Origin: Prevotella sp.
GTDB lineage: Bacteria; Bacteroidota; Bacteroidia; Bacteroidales; Bacteroidaceae
Assembly (NCBI GenBank): GCA_016291915.1
Contig: JAEEZP010000261.1
Span: forward strand, 1 to 11,701
DNA: 11,701 nt
Reading direction: 5' to 3'
A program made the position numbers and the translations under genes. Under the pieces are notes generated by a model, which was not told the origin of the DNA, made no database searches, and worked only from the letters and a program-made list of their open reading frames with translations. This document shows, piece after piece, positions 1 through 6,608 of this stretch (position 1 is its first letter; each line of letters begins with the position of its first letter).

Positions 1-608
1 AAGAACTGATGTATGTGGGTATGCTCGCTTACGAGGATATAGCCGGCGATATCGACACAGAGGGACGTATCATCGACGGTCCTAACGGTCGCATCTCCAC
101 CGACCATGGCCAGGACTTTACTAAGCTGAGAGGCAGCCGCACGCACGGCATCAATACGAAACTGAATGTCTCATGGGGTAACTTCTCTATTTCCGCCATG
201 ATCAACACTTCATGGGGAGGCGCTAAGTGGCTATATTACAAGCCCAATGGTGTCGGTGGCTTCATTACCAACCAGCTCTCTTTCATCAATGACATGTTCG
301 ACCCGGAAGAGAACCCGATGGGCAAATTCCCCTCAATTGCTGTTAACAATGCATGGAACCAGTATTCTGACTTCTGGCTGTTGCCTACCTTCCGCATGTA
401 TGTACGCAACCTCTCCTTATCGTATAGCGTACCAAAGGACCTCCTGAGGAGAGTAAACATCCAGGCCCTCTCATTCACGCTGACAGGTAATAACCTCTGG
501 GATTTCTACAACCCGTATCCTGACCACAGCGTCAATAACTACGATGGTCTGCAGCCTGGCTATCCAACGCTGCGCACATGGACAATTTCTGCTAACCTCA
601 CGTTCTAA
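1..608 (+). CDS. SusC/RagA-type TonB-dependent outer-membrane transporter, C-terminal fragment
   Basis: This is the C-terminal end of a TonB-linked outer-membrane transporter. The gene starts before the window; the first complete codon is at 3 and the stop (TAA) is at 606-608, leaving 201 visible residues. The fragment has alternating beta-strand sequence, the SusC-like stretch FRMYVRNLSLSYSVP followed by a strand containing FTLTGNNLW, then a late glycine- and proline-rich YDGLQPGYPTLRTW segment and a terminal strand ending in Phe (ISANLTF), as expected for the last beta-barrel strand recognised by the Bam machinery. SusC proteins are usually about 1000 residues, so most of the barrel and the whole plug lie upstream. 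A SusD lipoprotein gene follows after 43 bp, the standard SusC-SusD order; together they would bind and import a large nutrient, typically a glycan or peptide. The substrate cannot be told from this fragment. Confidence 0.9.
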   Translation, partial: ELMYVGMLAYEDIAGDIDTEGRIIDGPNGRISTDHGQDFTKLRGSRTHGINTKLNVSWGNFSISAMINTSWGGAKWLYYKPNGVGGFITNQLSFINDMFDPEENPMGKFPSIAVNNAWNQYSDFWLLPTFRMYVRNLSLSYSVPKDLLRRVNIQALSFTLTGNNLWDFYNPYPDHSVNNYDGLQPGYPTLRTWTISANLTF

Positions 609-651
609 TACGAGTGCCGAATAATTGATAATGTATAAAAACAGAATACAA

Positions 652-2937
652 ATGAGAAACTTAAAGATAAAACTTTCCGTATGTGTCTTTGCTTCCCTCA
701 TGCTCGCCACATCATGCAGTGACACCTTCCTTGAGGAGAAGAAGGACTACAACAACCTTACCACCATTGATGTCTATTCCGACCCCTCACAGGCTAAGGC
801 TGTATATGCATATATCCACAAGCTTGCGCTCGAGACCTACAAGATGCCTTTGCACGGAGCTGACCCTATCATGCGCCATGGGCAGAACACGGGTGGTAAC
901 CAGTGGGTATTTACCGAGGAACTGGCTGAGAGCGGTTTCTACGACTCTCGTTACACGGGCGCCAATACCAAACAGACAAAGGCTGGTAATCATATTGCTA
1001 ATCCTCCTTATTGGAACGACCCTCGTAACAATACCAAGAACTACAACAATCCCGGTCGTAAGACTCTTTATCCGGTAGTGGCACTGATCAACAATTTCAT
1101 CCAGGAGATAGATGCCTCACGTTATCTCTATAACAACAACACCTTCTGGGACAACCTGAAAGGTCAGGCAATCTTCCTCCGCGCATGGATCTATTTCGAT
1201 GCTGTCCGTCTGTATGGCGGCTTCCCTTATTATACAACAGAATCAGACTTGCCTGCCGATGATGACCAGTCACCCCGTATGCCCATCCAGGATTGTATCG
1301 ACAAGGTATGTGCCGACTTCCAGCTCGCTGCCGACCTGCTTCCCGCAAAATGGCAGAATGCTGAGGATTACGGCCGCTTCACCTCTGTTGCTGCCCTCGG
1401 CATGATCAGTCGTGCACGTCTTTACATGGCCAGTCCTCTCTTCAACGCAAGTTGGGATAACACAGGCAGCAAACGCTGGCAGCAGGCGCTCGACGCTTCC
1501 GTTGCAGCCCTTGAGGCAGCTGATGCCGCAGGCTATGGCACAAGTGTCACCGACATCAACTCCTGGGATAAGGCATTCTATGGTTATAACAACATTTTCA
1601 ACCCAGAGGCCATCATACCTATCCTGATGAGTAACGACCCGATCTCCTCAGGTGTTTTCAACAGGTGGGAGTCATATATACGTCCCGGTGTTGTAGCCCA
1701 GAGTACAGGTGGCGGCAAGGTTGCCCCACAGGAGATACTGATGGCCTTCCCGATGAAAGATGGCAAGCCAGCCACTGTTGCCAACGGCTATGACGACGAC
1801 AAGTTCTATCGCAACCGTGACCCACGTTTCTACCGCACATTCTGTTTCTCAGGATGCCAGTGGCCAAACCCGGAGAAAACCCGTGTATGGCTTTATGCTT
1901 GGAAATTTGCCGATGCAGCCTCTAACAGATATCGTTACAGTGACGGTTCACAGGGTGATGGAGGTTTCGTCAAGAAAGGTCGTGCCATTGTATGGAAGAT
2001 GTCCGACCCCACTGTAGCAGCAGGTAGTGAGTCAACAGCCAGCACTGACATCATGGAGTACCGTTATGGTGAACTGCTCCTGAATGTCGCTGAGTGCTAT
2101 GCTGCCAAGGGAGATGCCGGAAACTGTCTCAAATATCTTGGTAAGATACGTCAGCGCGTGGGTATTCCTTCCGCAAACAACTACGGTTTAGGTGCTATCT
2201 CCGACCGTTATGCGCTCATCCGCGCCGTCCTCAACGAGCGTCTTGTGGAACTTGCCTATGAGGGCAAACGTTCTTGGGATATGCGTCGCTGGCTCCTCTT
2301 CGAGGGTGGTGCAGGCTTCGACCCGCGTATCGGCGGTGGCTTCAACGATGCTACCTATGCTTACGATCCTGATGGGGCATGGGGCACCGGTTGGAAGATC
2401 TATGACGGTAAGGACGGACGACCCAACTACACGAAGGCTGACAATGTGCTCACACGTCTCGGCCTTGACCGTTGGTGTGGCAAGAAGCACACTTCGAAGG
2501 TGATGGGTTATGATATCGAAAACATTCATGCCATTGAGCCGGGAACCAGTTACGACCATCCGCTCAAGGACAATGCAGTGTTGAATGCCGTGCCGGCCAT
2601 CACCCGTGAGATGAGTGAAGGCGACCGTAATGCCGCATTTGACAAGCTGGAGGCAGCCTTCAACCAGCTCGGTATCAAGACCTATGATCCTCTGCAGGTT
2701 GAGGAGATGGGTATGAAGTATGCTCTTGACTGTGGCACTAAAACTACCGACCAGAATTTCCGCTTTGCATGGCGTGGCTGGTACTACATCTATCCCATCC
2801 ACTATGATATGTACGACTCCCAGAAAGGTAACAGCTGGCTGGAGCAGACAGCAGGTTGGATGATCAGGAACGGAAACCCGGCAGGTGACAACGTAGAGGA
2901 GCAGGATGGCACATATTTCTATTGCTTCCCTGAGTAA
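652..2937 (+). CDS. SusD/RagB family nutrient-binding outer-membrane lipoprotein
   Basis: This is a surface lipoprotein that caps the SusC channel and binds its substrate. I chose ATG 652 (761 aa) because it gives a compact lipoprotein signal: a Lys/Arg-rich start, a hydrophobic core and a lipobox LATSC with Cys22, followed by SDTFLEE, the usual SusD mature start. An in-frame ATG at 631 and TTG at 625 would only add a polar tail before the signal. SusD hallmarks are QAIFLRAWIYFDAVRLYGG near 172-190, RDPRFYRTF near 389-397, a TPR-like YRYGELLLNVAECYA near 470-484, and the RagB/SusD signature ERLVELAYEGKRSWDMRRW near 529-547. At 761 aa it is larger than the common 500-650 aa; the extra length lies in the central loops and the C-terminal part. 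It is probably co-transcribed with the SusC gene. No glycoside hydrolase or sensor gene follows; the unit ends here, so any enzymes of the locus would be upstream. Confidence 0.93.
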   Translation: MRNLKIKLSVCVFASLMLATSCSDTFLEEKKDYNNLTTIDVYSDPSQAKAVYAYIHKLALETYKMPLHGADPIMRHGQNTGGNQWVFTEELAESGFYDSRYTGANTKQTKAGNHIANPPYWNDPRNNTKNYNNPGRKTLYPVVALINNFIQEIDASRYLYNNNTFWDNLKGQAIFLRAWIYFDAVRLYGGFPYYTTESDLPADDDQSPRMPIQDCIDKVCADFQLAADLLPAKWQNAEDYGRFTSVAALGMISRARLYMASPLFNASWDNTGSKRWQQALDASVAALEAADAAGYGTSVTDINSWDKAFYGYNNIFNPEAIIPILMSNDPISSGVFNRWESYIRPGVVAQSTGGGKVAPQEILMAFPMKDGKPATVANGYDDDKFYRNRDPRFYRTFCFSGCQWPNPEKTRVWLYAWKFADAASNRYRYSDGSQGDGGFVKKGRAIVWKMSDPTVAAGSESTASTDIMEYRYGELLLNVAECYAAKGDAGNCLKYLGKIRQRVGIPSANNYGLGAISDRYALIRAVLNERLVELAYEGKRSWDMRRWLLFEGGAGFDPRIGGGFNDATYAYDPDGAWGTGWKIYDGKDGRPNYTKADNVLTRLGLDRWCGKKHTSKVMGYDIENIHAIEPGTSYDHPLKDNAVLNAVPAITREMSEGDRNAAFDKLEAAFNQLGIKTYDPLQVEEMGMKYALDCGTKTTDQNFRFAWRGWYYIYPIHYDMYDSQKGNSWLEQTAGWMIRNGNPAGDNVEEQDGTYFYCFPE

Positions 2938-2990
2938 GTCATAGGCATATCATCCTGCATGATGGATGATACTTGCCTTCATTACCACAT

Positions 2991-3025
2991 TTTAGCCCCA
3001 CACCTTCAATAGGCGTGGGGCTAAA
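2991..3025. terminator. Hairpin between convergent susD and metY, probable bidirectional terminator
   Basis: A near-perfect inverted repeat has arms 2991-3004 and 3012-3025 (14 pairs, one A-C mismatch, four G-C pairs in a row) and a 7-nt loop. It sits between two genes that end facing each other. The arms begin TTTA and end TAAA, so each strand's hairpin ends in a short T/A-rich tail rather than a long T-run. A weaker 7-bp inverted repeat (2949-2955 with 2964-2970) lies just upstream. The position and stem strength support termination for both genes; the tail is weak for a classical Rho-independent site. Confidence 0.7.
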
Positions 3026-3059
3026 TAATACACTAACTGCTATATGTCTCATTCATCAA

Positions 3060-4346
3060 CTATACCTGTTCGAAAGCCTGGGCCAAATCATCTATAATAT
3101 CATCGATATGTTCTGTACCGATACTCAGGCGGATGGTACTCGGGGTAATATGCTGCTCTTTGAGTTCTTCAGGAGTCATCTGTGAATGTGTCGTGGTATA
3201 AGGATGGATCACCAGACTCTTCACATCCGCCACATTTGCCAACAGTGAGAAGATCTTCAGCGCATCGATAAAGCGCCATGCTTCCTCCACTCCACCTTTG
3301 ATCTCGAAGGTAAAGATCGAACCACCACCATTGGGGAAGTATTTGTTATACAGGAGATGATCAGGATGGGAGTAGAGTGAAGGATGGTTCACCAAAGACA
3401 CCTTGGGATGGTTGTTGAGATACTCCACCACCTTCAGCGCATTCTCCACATGCCGCTCTACACGTAATGACAGTGTTTCCAATCCCTGTAACAGGATCCA
3501 GGCATTAAAGGGAGAGAGCGTTGCTCCGGTATCACGAAGGATGACCGCACGGATACGGGTGACGAAGGCGGCAGCACCGGCCACATCTGCAAAGACAGCT
3601 CCATGATAGCTGGGGTCGGGCTTTGCCAAGGTTGGGAACTTCTCCGGATCAGCCTTCCAGTCGAACGTTCCTCCATCAACAATGACTCCTCCTAAGGTAG
3701 AACCGTGCCCACCGATGAATTTCGTGGCTGAGTGAACGACCACATCCGCTCCATGCTCCAACGGACGGATCAGGTAAGGAGTGCCAAAGGTATTATCCAC
3801 GATAAGAGGTATCCCATGACGATGGGCCACTGCGGCAACCCCCTCGAGATCCAGCACGTTGGAGTTGGGATTACCGAATGTCTCCGCATATACCACCTTT
3901 GTATTCTCCTGGATTGCAGCATCCAAAGCCTCGAGGTCATTAACGTTGACGATCGTATAACTGATTCCCTGTGTCGTCAGCGTATGGGTAATCAGATTGA
4001 AAGACCCGCCATAGAGGTTGTCTGCAGCGACGATATGATCACCTGCCTGCAGGATATTCTGCAGGGAATAAGTAACGGCAGCCGCTCCTGAAGCAACCGC
4101 AAGTCCTGCAACACCTCCCTCAAGGGCTGCGACACGGTCTTCAAACACCCCTTGGGTAGAGTTTGTCAGACGACCATAGATATTACCGGCATCACGGAGT
4201 CCGAAACGATCGGCTGCATGCTGTGAGTTATGGAAGACATACGATGTGGTCTGATAAATAGGTACTGCACGGGAATCAGTAACAGGATCTGCCTGCTCTT
4301 GTCCTACATGTAACTGCAGTGTTTCGAAATGTAGTTTCTTTGACAT
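3060..4346 (-). CDS. metY: O-acetylhomoserine sulfhydrylase (aminocarboxypropyltransferase), PLP-dependent
   Basis: This cytoplasmic enzyme makes homocysteine from O-acetylhomoserine and sulfide, using pyridoxal phosphate, in the direct-sulfhydrylation route to methionine. At 428 aa it matches MetY proteins (about 425-430 aa) rather than the shorter cystathionine gamma-synthases. Cys/Met-metabolism PLP features seen are: YGR 57-59 (phosphate contact from the partner subunit), SGAAA 86-90, the Asp of VDNTF at 184 (pyridine nitrogen), the PLP-binding Lys209 in SATKFIGGHG, and the late STIRLSIGTEH with Arg406 for the substrate carboxylate. The segment around DPSYHG (244-249) is typical of MetY. 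The start ATG at 4346 has no Shine-Dalgarno sequence, normal for this phylum. It is transcribed away from an Lrp/AsnC regulator, which may control it. MetY could also act on related O-acetyl substrates; the family call is firm, the exact substrate slightly less so. Confidence 0.93.
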   Translation of the reverse strand: MSKKLHFETLQLHVGQEQADPVTDSRAVPIYQTTSYVFHNSQHAADRFGLRDAGNIYGRLTNSTQGVFEDRVAALEGGVAGLAVASGAAAVTYSLQNILQAGDHIVAADNLYGGSFNLITHTLTTQGISYTIVNVNDLEALDAAIQENTKVVYAETFGNPNSNVLDLEGVAAVAHRHGIPLIVDNTFGTPYLIRPLEHGADVVVHSATKFIGGHGSTLGGVIVDGGTFDWKADPEKFPTLAKPDPSYHGAVFADVAGAAAFVTRIRAVILRDTGATLSPFNAWILLQGLETLSLRVERHVENALKVVEYLNNHPKVSLVNHPSLYSHPDHLLYNKYFPNGGGSIFTFEIKGGVEEAWRFIDALKIFSLLANVADVKSLVIHPYTTTHSQMTPEELKEQHITPSTIRLSIGTEHIDDIIDDLAQAFEQV

Positions 4347-4423
4347 ATTCTTTATCTTTTTATTGTTATACTTCTTGAATTTTATTCTAAAAAAGAAAGC
4401 AACTAAAGCATCTTTTCACTTTG

Positions 4424-4455
4424 CAAAGTTAGCAACTGAAAAATAATATTCCAAA
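4424..4455 (-). promoter_or_regulatory. Probable metY promoter (TTTG / TAnnTTTG type)
   Basis: On the minus strand, TTTG (4455-4452) is followed after 20 nt by TAACTTTG (4431-4424), matching the Bacteroidota -33/-7 consensus. Transcription would start near 4420, giving a leader of about 74 nt before the metY ATG at 4346. I see no SAM- or B12-type riboswitch in that leader, which is AT-rich and unstructured by eye. Confidence 0.7.
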
Positions 4456-4459
4456 TATT

Positions 4460-4490
4460 TTTGATAATTCAGAAAATAACACTAAATTTG
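4460..4490 (+). promoter_or_regulatory. Probable promoter of the Lrp/AsnC regulator
   Basis: TTTG (4460-4463), a 19-nt spacer and TAAATTTG (4483-4490) match the Bacteroidota promoter consensus. Transcription would start near 4494 and leave a leader of about 78 nt before ATG 4572. The -33 box lies only 4 bp from the -33 box of the opposite metY promoter, so the two promoters are back to back and one bound protein could affect both. Confidence 0.7.
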
Positions 4491-4508
4491 CTTCGATAAT
4501 TAGAATAA
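4463..4508. repeat. Imperfect direct repeat around the lrp -7 box, candidate operator
   Basis: GATAATTcAGAAaATAA (4463-4479) recurs as GATAATTAGAATAA (4495-4508), the same sequence apart from two single-base insertions, with starts 32 bp apart (about three helical turns). One copy fills the promoter spacer of the regulator gene and the other covers its expected transcription start. AT-rich direct repeats in helical phase fit Lrp-family binding, but the region is so AT-rich that chance similarity is possible. Confidence 0.35.
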
Positions 4509-4571
4509 AGATGTTATTTTAACTTCTTAATCATTCATTGATCAGAATATTTTACTTTTACTCATTCAATT

Positions 4572-5036
4572 ATGGAACAGGCCCTCGACAGTACTGATAT
4601 CAAAATACTCCAACAGTTGCAGAAAAACTCACGTTTAACAATCAAGGAACTGGCCGCTTTAGTCCAATTATCCCCCAGTCCCGTATTCGAACGCATGAAA
4701 CGATTGGAGCGTGAAGGTTTCATCAAAAAATATGTTGCGGTACTCGATGCAGAAAAGATTGAGCATGGTTTTATCGTCTTTTGCCACCTTAGCATGAAGC
4801 AGCATTCGTATGAGAATGCACAGCGGATCATGCAGGCTGTGCAGGACATCCCCGAGATTGTGGAATGCTATAACATCTCCGGTGACTACGACTTCATGCT
4901 GAAAATCTACACCAAGGATATGAAACAGTATCAGCAGTTTATCCTCAAGATACTGGGCGACATGGACTGCATCGGTTCTCTTCACTCCACCTTTGTATTG
5001 GGTGAGGTGAAGAATTCGTATCAATTGCCATTGTGA
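4572..5036 (+). CDS. Lrp/AsnC family transcriptional regulator
   Basis: This is a DNA-binding regulator of 154 aa, the normal length for the Lrp/AsnC family. The N-terminal part begins LDSTDIKILQQLQKNSR (5-21), followed by a winged helix-turn-helix with recognition segment LSPSPVFERMKRLEREG (about 33-49) and the linker IKKYVAVLDAEKI. The C-terminal RAM (ligand-sensing, oligomerisation) domain runs from about 67 to 145 and contains the typical turn GDYDFMLKI (104-112). Family members bind amino acids and act as dimers to octamers. The gene is divergent from metY with a shared promoter region, which suggests a role in sulfur amino-acid control; the ligand is not predictable from sequence. The start ATG 4572 is followed at once by the conserved helix, so it is secure. 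Confidence 0.93.
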   Translation: MEQALDSTDIKILQQLQKNSRLTIKELAALVQLSPSPVFERMKRLEREGFIKKYVAVLDAEKIEHGFIVFCHLSMKQHSYENAQRIMQAVQDIPEIVECYNISGDYDFMLKIYTKDMKQYQQFILKILGDMDCIGSLHSTFVLGEVKNSYQLPL

Positions 5037-5115
5037 ATGGTCTGTTTCATTGTATTTTTTCAAAAGTATCTTTTCTTTTACATTTCGGCCATCTGTATAA
5101 AAACGGATAAAAATA

Positions 5116-5147
5116 TTTGCTCTTTAAAATTATAATAACTATATTTG
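5116..5147 (+). promoter_or_regulatory. Probable promoter of the beta-barrel protein gene
   Basis: TTTG (5116-5119), a 20-nt spacer and TATATTTG (5140-5147) match the Bacteroidota consensus. Transcription would begin near 5151, leaving a leader of about 45 nt. It lies within a 159-bp gap after the regulator gene; no convincing terminator for that gene is visible before it. Confidence 0.7.
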
Positions 5148-5195
5148 CATTCATAAACATGTAAATAGTTTATTATTCATTAAATTTATAAGATT

Positions 5196-5777
5196 ATGAA
5201 GAAGTATTTGTTAACAGCCATCATCATGATGGTATCCATGACAACATTCGCACAGCGCGAGGTAGGTACATTATCTGTTCAGCCACGTGTTGGTATCAGT
5301 GCAGCTGACTTTAATGGTGCATCTGACACAGAAGTTCGTGTAGGATTCATTGCAGGTGCAGAACTTGAATATCAGGTAAAAAGCTGGCTGGGATTGTCAG
5401 CAGGAATGTTCTACTCACAGCAAGGTGCTAAAGCAGAACTGGGATCAAGCGACCTTACTTGGAAGATTGACTATGTTAATGTACCTGTTGTTGCTAATTT
5501 CTATGTGTGGAAGGGTTTGGCTCTGAAGGCCGGTTTACAGCCTGGTTTCAAGATGAATGCAAAGTTCGAGGGTTCAGCAGGTGACTATCAGGTTGGCACA
5601 GACATGGATGATGTGAAAAGCATCGATCTTTCCATTCCTGTAGGTATTTCCTATGATTTCGGTGGATTGGTATTAGACGCTCGTTATAATTTTGGTGTCT
5701 CTAAGATCTTTGATTATGACGATGATCTGAAGAACCTTGCTTTCCAGCTTACCATCGGTTATAAGTTCTCATTGTAA
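5196..5777 (+). CDS. Small outer-membrane beta-barrel protein (porin-like / PorT-type fold)
   Basis: This is a 193-residue exported protein. Residues 1-19 form a signal peptide (MKKYLLTAIIMMV core, SMTTFA then Q, with cleavage expected after Ala19). The mature part is a run of amphipathic strands separated by short turns, for example VQPRVGISAADF, VRVGFIAGAELEYQV, LGLSAGMFYSQQGAKAE, YVNVPVVANFYVW, LALKAGLQPGFKM, GLVLDARYNFGVSKIF, and it ends in an aromatic strand (FQLTIGYKFSL). This pattern fits the 8-stranded outer-membrane beta-barrel family common in Bacteroidota. No enzymatic motif is visible and the role is unknown; porin, adhesion or structural functions are all possible. It has its own promoter and a strong terminator, so it is a single-gene transcript. 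Confidence 0.88.
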   Translation: MKKYLLTAIIMMVSMTTFAQREVGTLSVQPRVGISAADFNGASDTEVRVGFIAGAELEYQVKSWLGLSAGMFYSQQGAKAELGSSDLTWKIDYVNVPVVANFYVWKGLALKAGLQPGFKMNAKFEGSAGDYQVGTDMDDVKSIDLSIPVGISYDFGGLVLDARYNFGVSKIFDYDDDLKNLAFQLTIGYKFSL

Positions 5778-5802
5778 GATTCTGAATACAACCAAGCATA
5801 TC

Positions 5803-5833
5803 AAGGGGGCTGCCAACGGCATCCCCCTTTTTT
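5803..5833 (+). terminator. Strong intrinsic terminator after the beta-barrel gene
   Basis: Stem 5803-5814 pairs with 5818-5829 (11 of 12 positions, one C-T mismatch, five consecutive G-C pairs), with a 3-nt AAC loop, and runs into a six-T tract (5828-5833). It begins 25 bp after the stop codon. This is a textbook Rho-independent terminator on the plus strand. Confidence 0.92.
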
Positions 5834-5868
5834 ATCATTTATTAAGATGGTATGTCAAAAAATATTTG

Positions 5869-5876
5869 TACTTTTG
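5869..5876 (+). promoter_or_regulatory. Probable -7 element of the nitroreductase-like gene
   Basis: TACTTTTG matches TAnnTTTG and sits 36 bp before the start codon, giving a leader of about 30 nt. No good TTTG lies 19-21 nt upstream (the position holds GATG), so the promoter is only half convincing. A promoter is needed here because a strong terminator lies just upstream. Confidence 0.5.
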
Positions 5877-5912
5877 TGCAGGAAGAGTTCAAATATGTGA
5901 AATATTAGTTAT

Positions 5913-6539
5913 ATGAAAAAGATTATTACTTTCGTCTTCGCTCTCATGACAATGGGAGGATGCGCAATGGCACAAGAAACCATTCAGTTGCCACAACCCG
6001 ACATGCAATTGTTGAAGATGTCAACGGGTGAGGCTATGCAACTGCGCCGCTCAGATCGTAGTTATCAGAACCAGGCCATCACTGATCAACAACTCTCTAC
6101 CATCTTATGGGCATCTGTCGGTATCAACGATCCCAAAGGCGGTCGATTAGTTACCCCTACTGCTGTAAACATGCAGGATATCAAGGTGTATGTTTGTAAT
6201 GAAAAAGGAGTATGGCTTTACAATGCCAAGGCCAACAACCTGACACAGGTGAGTGCAGAAGATCTCCGTCCGAGTTTGTGTGCCCGTCAGATGTTCGTTA
6301 TGGATGCACCTGTCACCTTGTTATTAGTCAGTGAGCAGTCCGGCCGTCAGCGTGCCAGTGAGCGTTACGGTGCCATGGATGCCGGTTATGTATCACAGGA
6401 TATCTATCTGGCTTGTGCAGCCATGGGACTGAAGACCGTTGCCCGTGCTATGATGGATCAGGAAGCTGTCAAGAAAGCGCTCAACCTGAAAGAGGGTGAC
6501 TATCCCATGCTGAACCATCCCATCGGATATGGGAAATAG
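5913..6539 (+). CDS. Exported nitroreductase-family (FMN oxidoreductase-like) protein
   Basis: This 208-residue protein has a nitroreductase/SagB-like fold behind an export signal. Residues 1-20 (KK, hydrophobic core, CAMA then Q) look like a signal peptidase I site after Ala20. Cys17 in MGGC is a possible but poor lipobox, so a lipoprotein form cannot be excluded. Family features are the FMN-phosphate motif RRSDRSY (45-51), the ILWASVGIN segment (64-72), AGYVSQDIYLACAAMGL (157-173), which forms the dimer/flavin helix, and the C-terminal HPIGYGK (202-208). Nitroreductases use NAD(P)H and FMN to reduce nitro groups, quinones or related electrophiles; what a periplasmic one would use as donor is unclear. 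It is transcribed from its own promoter and ends in a short 7-bp tandem repeat. Confidence 0.85.
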   Translation: MKKIITFVFALMTMGGCAMAQETIQLPQPDMQLLKMSTGEAMQLRRSDRSYQNQAITDQQLSTILWASVGINDPKGGRLVTPTAVNMQDIKVYVCNEKGVWLYNAKANNLTQVSAEDLRPSLCARQMFVMDAPVTLLLVSEQSGRQRASERYGAMDAGYVSQDIYLACAAMGLKTVARAMMDQEAVKKALNLKEGDYPMLNHPIGYGK

Positions 6540-6554
6540 TGCATAGTGCATAGT
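6536..6554 (+). repeat. Short tandem repeat, unit ATAGTGC
   Basis: There are two full copies and one partial copy of a 7-bp unit (6536-6542, 6543-6549, 6550-6554). The first copy contains the stop codon of the nitroreductase-like gene (6537-6539). The number of copies is small, but repeats of this look occur at gene ends in Prevotella genomes (from memory, not checked). Confidence 0.6.
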
Positions 6555-6579
6555 TATGATTACCTCTGTTGCTGAACGA

Positions 6580-6604
6580 CGATTTGAATTGTAAATCGGT
6601 TTTT
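6580..6604 (+). terminator. Weak stem-loop before the pseudouridine synthase gene
   Basis: Six base pairs (6580-6585 with 6593-6598) enclose a 7-nt loop and are followed closely by five T (6600-6604). It could be a weak terminator for the nitroreductase-like transcript or a leader structure of the next gene, whose ATG is at 6609. The stem is AT-rich, so this is tentative. No TAnnTTTG promoter is visible in the 69-bp gap, which leaves read-through transcription of the next gene possible. Confidence 0.3.
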
Positions 6605-6608
6605 GTAA

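Noticed and set aside
625..651. Upstream starts (TTG 625, ATG 631) for the SusD gene
   Set aside because: They add a polar tail before the lipoprotein signal; ATG 652 gives a normal signal peptide with Cys22.
2188..2802. 204-codon open frame on the minus strand inside the SusD gene
   Set aside because: It lies wholly antisense to a gene with strong family motifs, its translation has no recognisable domain or export signal, and long antisense frames are common in this kind of sequence.
4347..4420. Possible methionine-related riboswitch in the metY leader
   Set aside because: The leader of about 74 nt is AT-rich, has no strong stems by eye and is too short for the common SAM riboswitch classes I know.
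5062..5074. Small stem (AAAAG/CTTTT) after the Lrp/AsnC gene as a terminator
   Set aside because: Only five AT-rich pairs with a 3-nt loop; too weak to call.
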